Shown here: positions 43,169 through 62,738 of the stretch, in pieces
Layout of the letters: every line of letters begins with the position of its first letter
Position numbering within the stretch: position 1 is the stretch's first letter
DNA from: Chrysomallon squamiferum
Lineage: Eukaryota > Mollusca > Gastropoda > Neomphalida > Peltospiridae
DNA: 64,000 nucleotides
Direction of reading: 5' to 3'
Assembly (NCBI GenBank): GCA_012295275.1
Contig: CM022672.1
Span: forward strand, 7,983,780 to 8,047,779
Notes under the pieces: model-generated
Database searches by the model: none
The model's input: only the letters and a program-made list of their open reading frames with translations
What the model was told of the DNA's origin: nothing
Program-made: the position numbers and the translations under genes

Positions 43169-44326
43169 ATACACAACACACAAAGTCGCGCTGTAACACG
43201 ATATATGCGTGTTTGTGTGTTTAATAAATAATATAACGGCAAGTGTGTATGTACTTGTATTGATAATTCGTAAAGTGATCGATTCAATTATTTAACTTTT
43301 AAAATTAAGATGAAGAAGGAAATATACGAGAAATACATTACCTGCAAATGACATTGGACTGAAAGTCGCAGAGTTTTGACGGGGCATTGTACAGCAAAGG
43401 CGGTGGACAGGCGATGGATATAGCACGACCGAAACTACAAATAAAGTATTTTCTGCAGTCGGTGCAGTCGGGATACGATCCGTCGACACTCCCCACACAG
43501 TCAGTGACGCAAACCAGATGAGCTGTAAAATACATTTTAATATTGTAGGATTTCATTTAATTACACAATTGTTAAATTAACTTTTATACCTGTATTCTTT
43601 CTGATTACGTGTGTTTCTGAAGATTAGACCACTTTGACTTTTATTTATTTTGTTTTCATTTATTTTATTTGTTGTTGTTACTACTACTACTCCTAGTGTT
43701 ATTTATTTCTTTGTTGTTGTTACTACTACTACTACTATTACTACTACTACTGTAAGTGTTATTATTTATTTATTTATTTACTCATTCATTCATTCAGCCA
43801 GACAGTTACTAATTCATTCAATCATTCACCCATTCATTCATTTTTGATAGCTATTTACAGAGCTGTTCTCCCCATGCGTCAGACTGCATCAAAACGTCGG
43901 CTGCGACAACATCTAAACACTAGACTACTGTTCTGATATTCTAAAACGTATAGGATCGTTCGATCGTACAGAAAATATTGCGAGAAGATAAAATAAAATA
44001 TAATTATTTAGATATAGTCCAACAGCAAAAACAGATGATTATATTAACCTGGTATCTCTGTCGTTGGACTAGTCACGGATGTGAGACTGGTCGTTGGTGA
44101 CGTCGTTGGCGATGTCGCACTTGTTAGTGACGGTGTTTGCGACGTTCGACTGGTTTGAGACTGCTGACTAAAGGCTGATGTTGGACTTGTTGTTGGCGAC
44201 GTTGCACTGGTTGCTGACGTTGCCGATGTAATGCTTGTTCTCGACGTAGGGCTTGTAGCTGATGTGGTTGTCGCTGTCGTAGTTCTGAAAATATTAAGTA
44301 TTTTAAAGTACATTTCTTAGAGTGAA

Positions 44327-44388
<62 letters not shown>

Positions 44389-45579
44389 TAATAATAATAC
44401 ACTTTATTAGTTGGTAGGAGAGCAGAAACTAATATGTGAATAAACATCATCATATCTGATGTATTCAACAGAAACGGACTATATCTGTGACTAGATGCCG
44501 CTTCATGTCTTCCTATAGGTTTATATACAAGGCCATGGTTTAGGCTTAATTTCAGCTCTATGCAAGGATGTTGCTTTTCGATAAAAGCCCAGCTGGGACC
44601 GGGTTTCCATTTATATCACAATCACACCCCCACCCCCACACACGCGCGCGCACACGCACACTCACAAAGAGGCACACTCACAAACAGACGCACGCGCACG
44701 CATAAAAATGACAACAATTAAATGTCCGTCTAAAGGTCATTTTTAACTAATAATAATTAAGTTTGTCCTAAAATCACAGCCTTTTACAAGAATATTGTGT
44801 TTATATGCTACAAATAAGAGATACACGGAAGACTGGAGCATGGCTTCATGCCCTAGCGAGTTTGGGGTCATTATCATTAGAAATCCAATTTGCTGTATCA
44901 TGTAAAGATTGTGAGATTTGTTTTAAAATCAGATATATATATATATAAAATAAAAATAAAATTAAAAAATAATTAAAAAATAAAAAATGTATTAAAACTG
45001 CAATGTACCTGCAAACAACGTTGAAGCTGAAGTCGCAATTCTGTGTCGCTGCATTGTAAAATAGCGAAGCAGGACACGAACTCAGAGTTATCTGCCCGTG
45101 GCTACATACGATGTACTTGGTGCAGTCTCCGCAGTCTGGGTACGATCCATCAGTCTTTCCAAGACAGCTTGTAACACACGTCAGATAAGCTAATAAACAG
45201 AACTGAAGTAAATTAATGAAATATATATACTGTATAATTCGCACGCATGCAATATTTCTGTATGTAGAACATCCTTATTAAATGTAATATATAATTACTA
45301 CTGCTATAACAAACACGAGAACTGCTACTACTGCTGCTACCATTACTATTACTTCAATAACAACAACAAACTACTACAACAACAACTACAACTACTACTA
45401 TTACTATAACCGTTGCTGCTGCTATTACAACTGCCACTAGTGTTATTGCAGTTACACTGCTTCTGCTTACTACTGTCACTGCCACTACCTTCTCTGTTTC
45501 TTATATTTCCTTCATCGACAACTACAACTATTCCAGCTTCAGATTATCTTATTTCTACTACTGATAACCCTACTGCTGT

Positions 45580-45615
<36 letters not shown>

Positions 45616-47071
45616 CAGTGCTGCTGCTGCTGTTCCTGCCGCTACTGCCTCTCTCGTAGCACTATGCAGTATTACTACTGGCTATTACTACTATTTACTA
45701 TTACAACTACTACAGTTATTTCAATTATTTTTACTACTACAGCATTTACATCTAACTTATTAACAAACTATAACTACCACTTAAACTAGCAAATTGAATG
45801 TTTATTTTAAGAGTTAACGCGGTAACAGACTGAAATAACGTACGATTGGACGGACTGGTTGCAGATGTGGGACTAGTCGTTATGCTCGTCGTAGTCGGTG
45901 ACGTTACACTAGTCTGAGACACAAGGCTTGAGGGTGACGTCGGGTTCGTTGTCGCAGACGTAGGACTGGTAGCCGACGTAGCACTTGTTGGACTTGTTGG
46001 GCTTGTTGCAGCCGTTGTCCTGAACGACGAGAAAAAGACTCTATGTTTGTTCTTTCATAAAACAAAACTGTACAAATTCTGAAACTTTCATAAAACAAAA
46101 CTGTACAAATTCTGAAACTTTCATAAAACAAAACTGTACAAATTCCAAAACTTTCATAAAACAAAACTGTACAAATTCCAAAACTTTCATAAAACAAAAT
46201 TGTACAAATTCTAAAACTGTAAGGAAGTATGAAGATGGAGTAAAATGATTATAAACGATGATGTTTTATAAAGTTTTCAATGTTATTACAATATTATGTG
46301 CATTCGCTGATTCAGTAATATTTATGCAAGCATCGATTAAGTGAAAATTACTAACATATACGTATTACGCTATACGTACACACAGGTGACTAAGAAACTG
46401 AAATTGCAAATGCCGATATTTGCTTGATACGACAGTGACCCCGGACACGACAGCGATATCGTTACTCCATTGCTACAAACGAAATATCTGGAGCAGCTTG
46501 AGCAGTCTGGATATTGCCCATTGCTTTGTCCAGTGCAGGAGTCCAGACAAAAGTTAAACACTGAAAGAAAATGTGATAAATACTCGATATACACCAACTA
46601 TTTTGTAAAGATAATCACAATATAGAGTGCATAGAAATTAATACAATATTTGTTTGTTTGATTGGGGTTTTTGTTTTTTTTTTTTTAGATTTAGCTTGAA
46701 ACAAGTGGCATAGCAAATAAAAAGTCTTTATAATTAATAATTATTATAACATGGACAAAACCAACAGAGTTATAACAATAGTAATCTTTTTCTGTATTTG
46801 CTTTGCCTAATATTGCATTAAGTATATAAATAAAAAGTCTAAATCAAAATCAGTTATTGACTAAATAAACTTTCAGATCAGACAGTCTAGTGTCTGACTG
46901 ATTAATTACTATGCTGCTAAAATAATAAATTAATTATTAAAATGATAAAAAGTTAAAAGTAGTTATGTACGTGTACTTACCCTGCGCTCTTGCAAAATGA
47001 GGTAATATTAAGTAGAAAAATGTTAACAAGACAGTCAGTTTAAACTGAACATTTTGTGTTCTGGAATTCAT
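29105..47071 (-). CDS. Secreted chitin-binding (peritrophin-A) mucin-like protein with giant Thr/Ser repeat
   Basis: Signal-peptide exon 46981-47071, then CBM14 exons 46380-46560, 45009-45189, 43342-43522, 42328-42505, 41084-41264, 39592-39772 and 38678-38861. These alternate with Thr/Ser linker exons 45844-46019, 44049-44284, 42715-42941, 41871-42088, 40395-40603 and 39193-39368. A giant Thr/Ser exon reaches a TAA at 29105-29107. Every CBM14 exon enters in phase 1 and leaves in phase 2, and every linker does the reverse, so the joined frame is open for about 866 residues before the giant exon. The architecture is that of peritrophins and mucin-type chitin-binding proteins: CBM14 domains bind chitin and the Thr/Ser tracts should carry dense O-glycans. 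A role in cuticle, shell matrix, radula or gut lining is inference. The junction with the giant exon is not certain, because the array edge is damaged. Confidence 0.82.
29118..38360 (-). repeat. 270-bp coding minisatellite, ~33 near-identical copies
   Basis: Units start with gtagccgatgtctggctt at 29121, 29391, 29661 and so on, exactly 270 bp apart over long stretches. Each unit is ten variants of a 27-bp subunit. On the minus strand it encodes 90 residues made only of TSA, TSQ and TSP triplets, two thirds Thr/Ser. The unit contains no TTA, CTA or TCA on the plus strand, so all three minus-strand frames are stop-free. The left end reads TSATAAQI then TAA at 29105-29107. Irregular units occur at 30843 (-2), 31108-31240 (net -30), 32188 (+3), 32950-33140 (+93), 35890 (+9), 36612 (+14) and 38083-38370. 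The near-identity points to recent homogenisation, and the true copy number may differ from the assembly. Confidence 0.9.
38083..38551. other. Damaged right edge of the 270-bp array and (TTA)n tract
   Basis: Repeat units here are interrupted by T-rich insertions and deletions. They grade into T-rich sequence, then a (TTA)n run at about 38487-38551. A minus-strand acceptor at 38376-38377 (aaaatcag, exon base 38375) would fit the phase-2 donor of exon 38678-38861 and enter the frame that ends at 29105, but it lacks a pyrimidine tract. The texture suggests either degenerate array margin or poor consensus quality. Confidence 0.55.
38678..38861 (-). CDS. CBM14 domain exon 7 of the mucin gene
   Basis: 184 nt, phase 1 in, phase 2 out. 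The cysteine pattern is LTCITGC, PDCFDC, YFFC, LTCP, GACDIA and VVC, which fits peritrophin-A. It is three nt longer than its sister exons. Next in the transcript should be the giant Thr/Ser exon. Confidence 0.85.
39193..39368 (-). CDS. Thr/Ser linker exon 6
   Basis: 176 nt, phase 2 in, phase 1 out. It encodes TTSATSATSATSR, SAFSQQS and similar triplets, with one odd ATWITST segment. Confidence 0.8.
39592..39772 (-). CDS. CBM14 domain exon 6
   Basis: 181 nt. Motifs FCITSCTG, YPDCGDCAKFWNC, FSCPPSLLYDA and GICNYQYLVTC give the full peritrophin-A cysteine set with the aromatic residue after the third cysteine. Confidence 0.88.
40395..40603 (-). CDS. Thr/Ser linker exon 5
   Basis: 209 nt, phase 2 in, phase 1 out. 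TSSTTSATSMTSLTSLTSK and later TSATSQTPTTS triplets; ends PPSLG. Confidence 0.8.
41084..41264 (-). CDS. CBM14 domain exon 5
   Basis: 181 nt. Motifs YCVTSCAG, YPDCDNCANFWNC, TSCPPSLHYDA and GICNFQSNVIC. It is closest by eye to exon 39592-39772 (FWNC, CPPSL). Confidence 0.87.
41871..42088 (-). CDS. Thr/Ser linker exon 4
   Basis: 218 nt, phase 2 in, phase 1 out. It encodes TTTTSLTSPTSATSATS, SALSQQSQTSRTS and TSPTSPSY. Confidence 0.82.
42328..42505 (-). CDS. CBM14 domain exon 4
   Basis: 178 nt, one codon shorter than its sisters. Motifs GCVSDCTG, YPDCSSCTRFYFC, FDCSPLYYDA and GICNFPVSVVC. The usual proline after the fourth-position cysteine is replaced by Ser-Pro. Confidence 0.86.
42715..42941 (-). 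CDS. Thr/Ser linker exon 3
   Basis: 227 nt, phase 2 in, phase 1 out. It encodes TTTTSATSPTSLTSVTS, SAFSQQSQTSRTSPT and SPTPASA. Confidence 0.82.
43342..43522 (-). CDS. CBM14 domain exon 3
   Basis: 181 nt. Motifs VCVTDCVG, YPDCTDCRKYFIC, IACPPPLLYNA and LCDFQSNVIC. Confidence 0.88.
44049..44284 (-). CDS. Thr/Ser linker exon 2
   Basis: 236 nt, phase 2 in, phase 1 out. It encodes TTTATTTSATSPTSRTS, SAFSQQSQTSRTS and SPTTEIPG. It shares the SAFSQQSQTSRTS block with linkers 3, 4 and 6, a sign of tandem duplication of the exon pair. Confidence 0.83.
45009..45189 (-). CDS. CBM14 domain exon 2
   Basis: 181 nt. Motifs TCVTSCLG, YPDCGDCTKYIVC, SSCPASLFYNA and NCDFSFNVVC give a complete peritrophin-A domain. 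Confidence 0.89.
45844..46019 (-). CDS. Thr/Ser linker exon 1
   Basis: 176 nt, phase 2 in, phase 1 out. It encodes TTAATSPTSPTSATSATS, SSLVSQTSVTS and SPTSATSPSN. Confidence 0.82.
46052..46219. repeat. 33-bp minisatellite in a mucin-gene intron
   Basis: Five copies of a 33-bp unit with core ctttcataaaacaaaactg, starting at 46052, 46085, 46118, 46151 and 46184. The array begins about 30 bp outside linker exon 1. Confidence 0.92.
46380..46560 (-). CDS. CBM14 domain exon 1
   Basis: 181 nt. Motifs FCLDSCTG, YPDCSSCSRYFVC, LSCPGSLSYQA and GICNFSFLVTC. It is spliced directly to the signal-peptide exon in phase 1. Confidence 0.88.
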
Positions 47072-47073
47072 CT
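46981..47073 (-). CDS. Signal-peptide exon of the mucin gene
   Basis: The ATG is at 47071-47069. The exon encodes MNSRTQNVQFK, then a hydrophobic core LTVLLTFFYLILP and HFARAQ, a typical secretory signal with cleavage likely after ARA. A cag acceptor lies two bases upstream of the ATG, so a 5' untranslated exon precedes it. A donor-like gtaagattt on the minus strand at 47510-47502 may end that exon. Confidence 0.8.
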
Positions 47074-47200
47074 CTGCAAAAGAAATAAAAATAAAATAGT
47101 CATTAAAACAGTTATCTATCGCAAAGATTATTCCTCAGTCCAAAATTGAACTTTCTTTTAATTCACTGAGCAGCAATGCAGAAATAAGGCATATAAAAAA

Positions 47201-47232
<32 letters not shown>

Positions 47233-47273
<41 letters not shown>

Positions 47274-47310
47274 TTAGTCAGAAGAAGAAGAAGAAGAAGA
47301 AGATGATGAT
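47233..47310. repeat. (AAT)n / (GAA)n microsatellite upstream of the mucin start
   Basis: Pure AAT repeats, then GAA and GAT repeats, in the putative first intron or promoter of the mucin gene. Confidence 0.9.
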
Positions 47311-47799
47311 GATGACGATGCTGATTATGATGATAAAGGTGAAGAAAATAATGAAATTAGAACAACAATAACAGTAAATATGAATTTAGTTAAAATGATT
47401 CTAATGATGACCATAGTGATGATTCTGATACTAATAATGGTAACTATTATGATGTTGATTAAATAGTGCCGTGAATTACTAAAAATACTTAAGATATGAT
47501 TAAATCTTACCAGAAAACTGATTTCAGATTGTTTTTTTTTTAATCAGAATGACAATTCACAAAAGTTTAAAATGTTTTAAAATGTTCTCCAGTCTTTTTC
47601 ATCTTGAAGAAGGAAATACAGGATGTAACGGTCTTGTAATGAGAAGTATTAAGGAACTGAAAATAAAATTTAAAACAAAATTTTATTCTGATAATTAGAA
47701 ACTGTGTTTTTATTTGTACGAACAAACAGCCTGGATACATTTTGCATACTTCCCAGCTATTGTTTTATTTGTATTTAAACAGTCTTTACTAACAATAAA

Positions 47800-48088
47800 T
47801 TATAACATATCCATGAACGTACATGCATTTTTACTGTATTCTGACATCTTTTCAGTAAAATGAAACAGTGAAGTCACATGATCCATACGTGAAATTTGAA
47901 TAAATATTATTTTATTATCATATGTTGTCATAAGAAAAGTCTGGTCATAACAACTGTTAATGTTACTTAAGTATGTAAGTATCTTGTTTATAGCACCAAT
48001 AATCTTTAATTTTGCGTGTAAGTCTATATGTGTACGTATTTCGGTGTGCGTGAAGTTCGTAGATTTTGTTGTTATTGATGTCGTTGTT
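47800..48088 (-). other. Orphan exon-like frame resembling a mucin linker start
   Basis: A minus-strand acceptor (ttatttag) is followed at 48088 by aacaacgacatc, the same context as the linker exons at 42941 and 44284. It encodes TTTSITTKSTNFT. The frame then loses the Thr/Ser pattern and ends at a stop near 47800. It lies upstream of the signal-peptide exon, so it cannot belong to that transcript in order. It may be a relic of an upstream copy. Confidence 0.35.
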
Positions 48089-49441
48089 CTAAATAACATA
48101 CAATTTCCTAAACTATAGTCGCTTTCCTAAGATGGACACAAAAAAAAAAAATGCTCGAGTGCAATTACACACTGCTCCAGGCCAAAGAACGCACTTTTAA
48201 TTATTTCTGTTATTCTTACTAGCTTTTGATTTTTATCACCTGCATAACGTGTTTGAACAAAGCCAGTCTGGAGGCAGAGATACACGTATTTTATTGTTAT
48301 TTCCTATTCGTTGTGTCTCGCGTGTTTGAACTCGAGCAGTTTTCCTTTTGGAAAAGTGTTCATCCATTAGCGAGTAATAAGTGTGTTACATAATGTAGAA
48401 AATATGTCCCGTGATAAGCTCTGTTTGTTGCCGTGGTCTACGATAGTCTACTCGTTACAAGATAACACGACATTTTCAAGTACTAATTGGTCATTATTTA
48501 AAAGTATCTGAAAGTTTCGATAAGCAATATGCTATCTTTATATATTCCTAATTGTTTTCTCTGTTTGTATTAATATTAATTTAGTACATGGAGAGAAATG
48601 GACAAAGTATTTATTTAAATTTGTTAAATTTATAGTATTTTCCATTCTCGAACACCAAATTTTTCCGTTATAGGAAGGTAAAAAAAATAAAAAGATAAAA
48701 AAAAAAAAGAAGAAGAAAAAGAAAGTTAAGAGTTAGTATTTAGTTAAATGGTCGGTTAATGTTTTAAATGCCCAAGTTAATATATACTTTGGATTAATAC
48801 TGTTTATTTTCTTACTATATTAAAAACTATACTGACTACGAAACTATTTTACTTGTTGTAATTCAATCTTGTAATTTAATAATTCCATGCTGAAAAACTG
48901 GGAAAACGAAAATTGGTTGCAGGTGTAAAAGTCTGACACCTTTGAGAAAATATTTCCATTGTAATAGGACAGGATTATTACTCGACGGTGCGGGAGCTAT
49001 TTTTTACACCATTCCAACCGAGAAAGCCATTCTATTGATTTATCATATATGACACACGCAGACACACACACACACACACTGATACATATATTCATACATG
49101 CATATATATACATACGTACACACTTCCTTGATGTTAAACGTTAACAGCAAGTATTATTCTTTATAACGGTAGAATAAAGACGTGTTCAGTTTTATCGCTA
49201 AATAAAAACATTTCTTACTTTCTCCTGTAATAAGAAATGATTCTTTGATGAGACACTAATAACTGTCTTGAGTACTGAAAAAAGATAAAATAATCATCAG
49301 CGGCCTTTCCATTTACGTTAATACTCAGAATTTAAATTTTTCTAAAGTAATATCTAGCAAATGTCATTTCATAATATAACTGTGAAAACGGTTTAGGTAA
49401 ATCAATGTAAAAATAATTTCTATATATCTGTATATAAATAT

Positions 49442-49482
<41 letters not shown>

Positions 49483-50249
49483 TGTGTGTGTTTAGTATAT
49501 GCGATATCTTATTTTTATGTTTTTAATTTTATATAGCAATTCACGTGAAAGAATCTGTAAATAAAATTTGCTCAGTTTGGATCAAGATATATTTATTATA
49601 AATATTGTCAAATTCTGGCCTCTTTATTGCTTACTGTTTTAATTATTTCCCCAGTTGGCTAATGTTATTATTTGAATGCTTATTTCTTTAAATATTTATT
49701 CATTCATTCATTCATTCGACCGTTCGTTCGTTTGTTCATTCATTTGTTCATTTAACCATTTGTTCCATCATTTGTACACATCATTTGTACACTCGTTCAT
49801 TCACCTAATCATTTGGACTTACGGCTTTGTGGTGTGTGCACTTGTGTTGTCAAATTCGGGTATGTTCTGTTCAATCTGGAAAGAAGAATTGTATTAAATT
49901 AAACTTAAATGCCTAAACAAGGAAACCGTGTGTTTACACTTTAGACAGACTGAAAAGAACAATACATATGTAATATAAAAACACACACACACACACACAA
50001 AAAAAAAAAATATATATATATAATGAATATAATTAAAGACAGAATTATTAGTATCATTACATATGAACTGATTTCTTTTCGTTTAATTCTAAAAGAGCAG
50101 AAGAGTTACGTAATTTCCTAACTTGTCCTGTGTTACTGAAAATATTTATTAGGTGAAATTACCTATTTTTATACTTTTATTCAATATTATAATTAGCAGT
50201 GAAATGTATATTCAAAAATAAATTTTTTTTTATACATTGCAATTCATCA

Positions 50250-50291
<42 letters not shown>

Positions 50292-51246
50292 AAATTAAAA
50301 TGCTTAAAAGATTATCATTAAAATACTGTTTATAGCATGTTTATTTCTCAATTCAAAACTAAGTCTTTCTGTCGTTTGATCAATGATGTAAACTTAATAT
50401 TTAAAAAAATAATAACAACAGCAGCAGCAACAAAAATAACATCAGTGTCGGTATCGATGATGTTTCACAGAAAAGCTGTCGTACAAATTTTCCAAATACA
50501 TTTTAGCTGTCAGTCTGCCTGCCATCCCACCAAAAATAAATAAATAAAAATATAACAATAATAATAATAATAATAATAGTAATAATAACAAGAACAAGAC
50601 TAAGAACAACAAGAACGGCAATAACAACAACATTAACAACAACAACAACAACAACAATAATAATAATAGAAACACCTAATATGTTCTATGCAGCATTTTG
50701 AGAAAACTATAAAATTATCTTATGGAAAGGGGTTCTATTGTACTTACACACTGCATGCAGCTTATCCCTTTGTTCTGATCATTATGATTTCCGTACAGTG
50801 TCGTCTTGTGTCCTCTTTATCGTGTCGATCCTCTAGCCCTCGGACATTGCCCCTGGACTCTTTCAAAACTGGTCACTTTTAAATACGCAAGGTATTACAA
50901 TATCCACAGAGCGTGTTTTGTAAACTAACGTAAATGAAATATATTTTTAAAAAAATCTAAACTTTTGTCGTGTTGTCAGTGTTCATCTTGGATGCCTGCT
51001 ATTTTAATGTTATTTAAATGACAGAGCTGACCAGTTACATTTTTAATGTTAAATTATTTATTTGTGCACTCAGAAGAAACGTTTTTATTTCAACACTTTC
51101 TTAAGCTTCTTAATATGATATGAATGTGTATATATACATGCGTATTATATATTTATATATTTATGTGGGTATGTGTGTATATGTATGTGTGTGTATGTAT
51201 GGGTGTATGTGTATATCTATACGTATGCATGTGTGTGTATGTATGT

Positions 51247-51464
51247 TTAACCTACGTAGTTTAGGATTTTGAATATTCTCTGTCTTATGTACATCAGAAC
51301 AGACTCTGCACTGAGACAATAATCGGGAACGCTCTGGCGCAGGATGACAAAGCACAATCACGACCTCACAAACCCATCAGATGCCGCTGACGAGACTTGA
51401 ACGTGTGACACCAATCTCGCCCGCACTCCGAAGGCGGACGATGTTACCGTTCGGCCACCGAGAC
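51247..51464 (-). mobile_element. tRNA-derived SINE
   Basis: The minus-strand 5' end at 51464 reads gtctcgg, followed by a box A (tggccgaacgg, 51457-51447) and a box B (cgttcaagtct, 51403-51393) at tRNA spacing. The acceptor stem does not close, so it is a tRNA-like SINE head and not a tRNA. About 110 bp of unrelated body follows, running into a (TATG)n tract. Clear target-site duplications were not found, so the 3' end is approximate. Confidence 0.7.
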
Positions 51465-51825
51465 AAACTTAAAAAAGTTGTTCAATAACCGAGGGTAGTC
51501 ATTCTTTGTCTTTCATCATTTTTTGCCTGTCTACCTATGTATGTATGTATGTATGTATGTATGTATGTATATATGTATATATGTATGTATGTATGTAAGT
51601 ATCTGTATGTATGTATGTGTGTGTATGTGTGTGTATATATATATATATGTATGTATGTGTGTGTGTGTATGTATGTAGGTCTGTACATATATATGAAATT
51701 TAGGGATTGATGGATGGAAGCTGGTGTTGCTCTGACATTTTTCACACTGTGTGTATGCCTATCAGTTTCTCTCATATTTATAGTTTTATTTCTGCTTTAT
51801 ATTTAATACATTTCCTTCCCAGCAA

Positions 51826-51877
<52 letters not shown>

Positions 51878-52398
51878 TCAACAACAATAACAATAATAAT
51901 GATGATGATGATGATGATAATGATAATCATCATCATGATCAGCAAAAAAAGAGACGCAGATATATATAGAACAATAAAGCAGAAAATACAAAAGACAGTT
52001 TTATATAAAAAAATAACTTTATTTACGACATACATTATTTTATAAAATATAGTAAAATATCACAGACAGGTAGGAATCATTAACTAAAACAGATGAATCA
52101 GTGCTGCTGCAAACATCCTTTTTATCTCTTTTTTTATAGTCTGCATTTTTGTTTTTGCAACACGTATAAGAATATATCTTTATAACCACTGTCCAAAACG
52201 TTTCTGAAACAAATGCAACAAACGCTGTATTAATCTTTAACAAGATAAACAAGATTAAATTAAAACTGAATAATTTTCGTATGCTTTCCCGTGTTTATCG
52301 TTTTTAAATGTCTTTCTTTCACTAAAACTATTATTTATCAAGCTATTTTGTTGATGGTGGTGTTGGTTTGGACAGAACTCGGGATTCTGGAGGATCAG

Positions 52399-52770
52399 TG
52401 CTCTGTAATATAATTATACTATTTGCTTGCACTGTAATATAATTTTACTATCTATTTGCTTGCACTGTAATATAATTTTACTATCTATTTGCTTGCACTG
52501 TAATATAATTTTACTATTTGCTTGCACTGTAATATAATTTTACTATCTATTTGCTTGCACTGTAATATAATTTTACTATCTATTTGCTTGCACTGTAATA
52601 TAATTTTACTATTTGCTTGCACTGTAATATAATTTTACTATCTATTTGCTTGCACTGTAATATAATTTTACTGTTTGTTTGCACTATAACATAATTTTAG
52701 TCTATTTGTTTCCTCTTTAATATAATTTTATTATTTGTTTGCACTGCAATATAATCGTAATATTTGTTTA
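52399..52770. repeat. Minisatellite with alternating 29- and 33-bp units
   Basis: Units share tgcttgcactgtaatataat. The longer form adds ctat before ctatttgc. The order is short, long, long, short, long, long, short, long, with diverged copies at the right end. Confidence 0.9.
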
Positions 52771-53948
52771 CTTATTAATTATGCTCTTATATACTGCTGA
52801 TGTCATAATGATCAGATTTGTATTACAAGTAGTGACATCCACAGGTCTAAGAAAACAGAGAAATTTTGTTAATTTAGTTCCTTAGCCTGCACCGCACAAA
52901 TGTCAAATAAAAATAATTTTTTATTTTTCTGTTAATGAAGACAAATTATTATTATTATTATTATTATCATTTTCCTACTGCTACTGCTGATATTGTTTTG
53001 CAACAACAATGATTCCCATAAAAGGCACATTATGATACACCAACGGAAACAAACATATATTACAATGTAGCTCAAACTATATTAATAGAGTAAAATTATG
53101 AGATAAAAAATTAATAACAAACTATGAAAAAGATACTTTATATCCAATACATTAAGTTATGATAAAAAAATAAACAGTAAAAAAAACCTATTAAATATCT
53201 ACCATGGCTTTTGCTGCTTATTATCATCATCATTATTATTATTACTTTTATAAACTACACACATAAAATATTGAAACTACGATCTCAGTGTATGTATATA
53301 TACACACACACCATTGTTATATTTTACTAACAGATTTAACACTATTTTATTATTTAAATATATTTTTAAAAAATGATGAATTACTTTGGAACCATTAACA
53401 TTTGTAACTAAAAAAAAAAAGTTTATATACATACATATATATATATATATATCTATATCACAAAAGCTGTAAATAGTTTAGCAAAAACACATGGCAAGAA
53501 TACTGTTATAAATTACCTTAAACAAATAACTATATGTATTTAATAATATCTGTATCATGTTGTTTTTTTTTTTTTTTTTTTTTTTTTTTTATCAAGTATT
53601 TTTAATACAAATTAACTCTAATTTTTTCAGACGTAAATTATTAATAATAATTTATGTTCATCATATTATTGGATATTTACGTTACAAATAAATTTCACTA
53701 TTTCCTACACGTTTCTTTCGCAATATTTCTGACCTTTCGTGCAGTATTTTAAGCATAGCTTGATAGCAAGCTGAACAGTCTTACTCTCAGATGTAAAGAA
53801 AGATTTCTCGTCACCTACAACAAAAACTGTAGAATTTTCTAGACTTATTCAACGTCCACGTATACTTCGGTGTTATTTTTTTTTGTTTTCTCTTTGGGTT
53901 TTTTTCGTTGTTTTTATTTGTTTTTTTTTTTTTTTTTTAAAGTATATC

Positions 53949-62738
<8,790 letters not shown>

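Larger units (their letters stand above)
48100..53948. other. Non-coding region between the mucin and SRCR-ZP genes
   Basis: No supported coding exon was seen. Holds (TG)n at about 49446-49492, (ATTC)n-like repeats near 49690-49810, (TTA)n at 50252-50290, (TATG)n at about 51536-51680, (AAT)n at about 51826-51877, a SINE (51247-51464), a minisatellite (52399-52770) and a poly-T run at about 53563-53590. The right end is the 3' region of the SRCR-ZP gene; a minus-strand AATAAA lies at 53918-53913. Confidence 0.65.

Noticed and set aside
45904-46197. Minus-strand open frame with repeated FYESF motif
   Set aside because: It is the translation of the 33-bp intron minisatellite plus an out-of-frame reading of linker exon 1.
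51361-51470. A functional tRNA gene
   Set aside because: Boxes A and B are present, but the 5' and 3' acceptor halves and the T stem do not pair and a long body follows, which fits a SINE.
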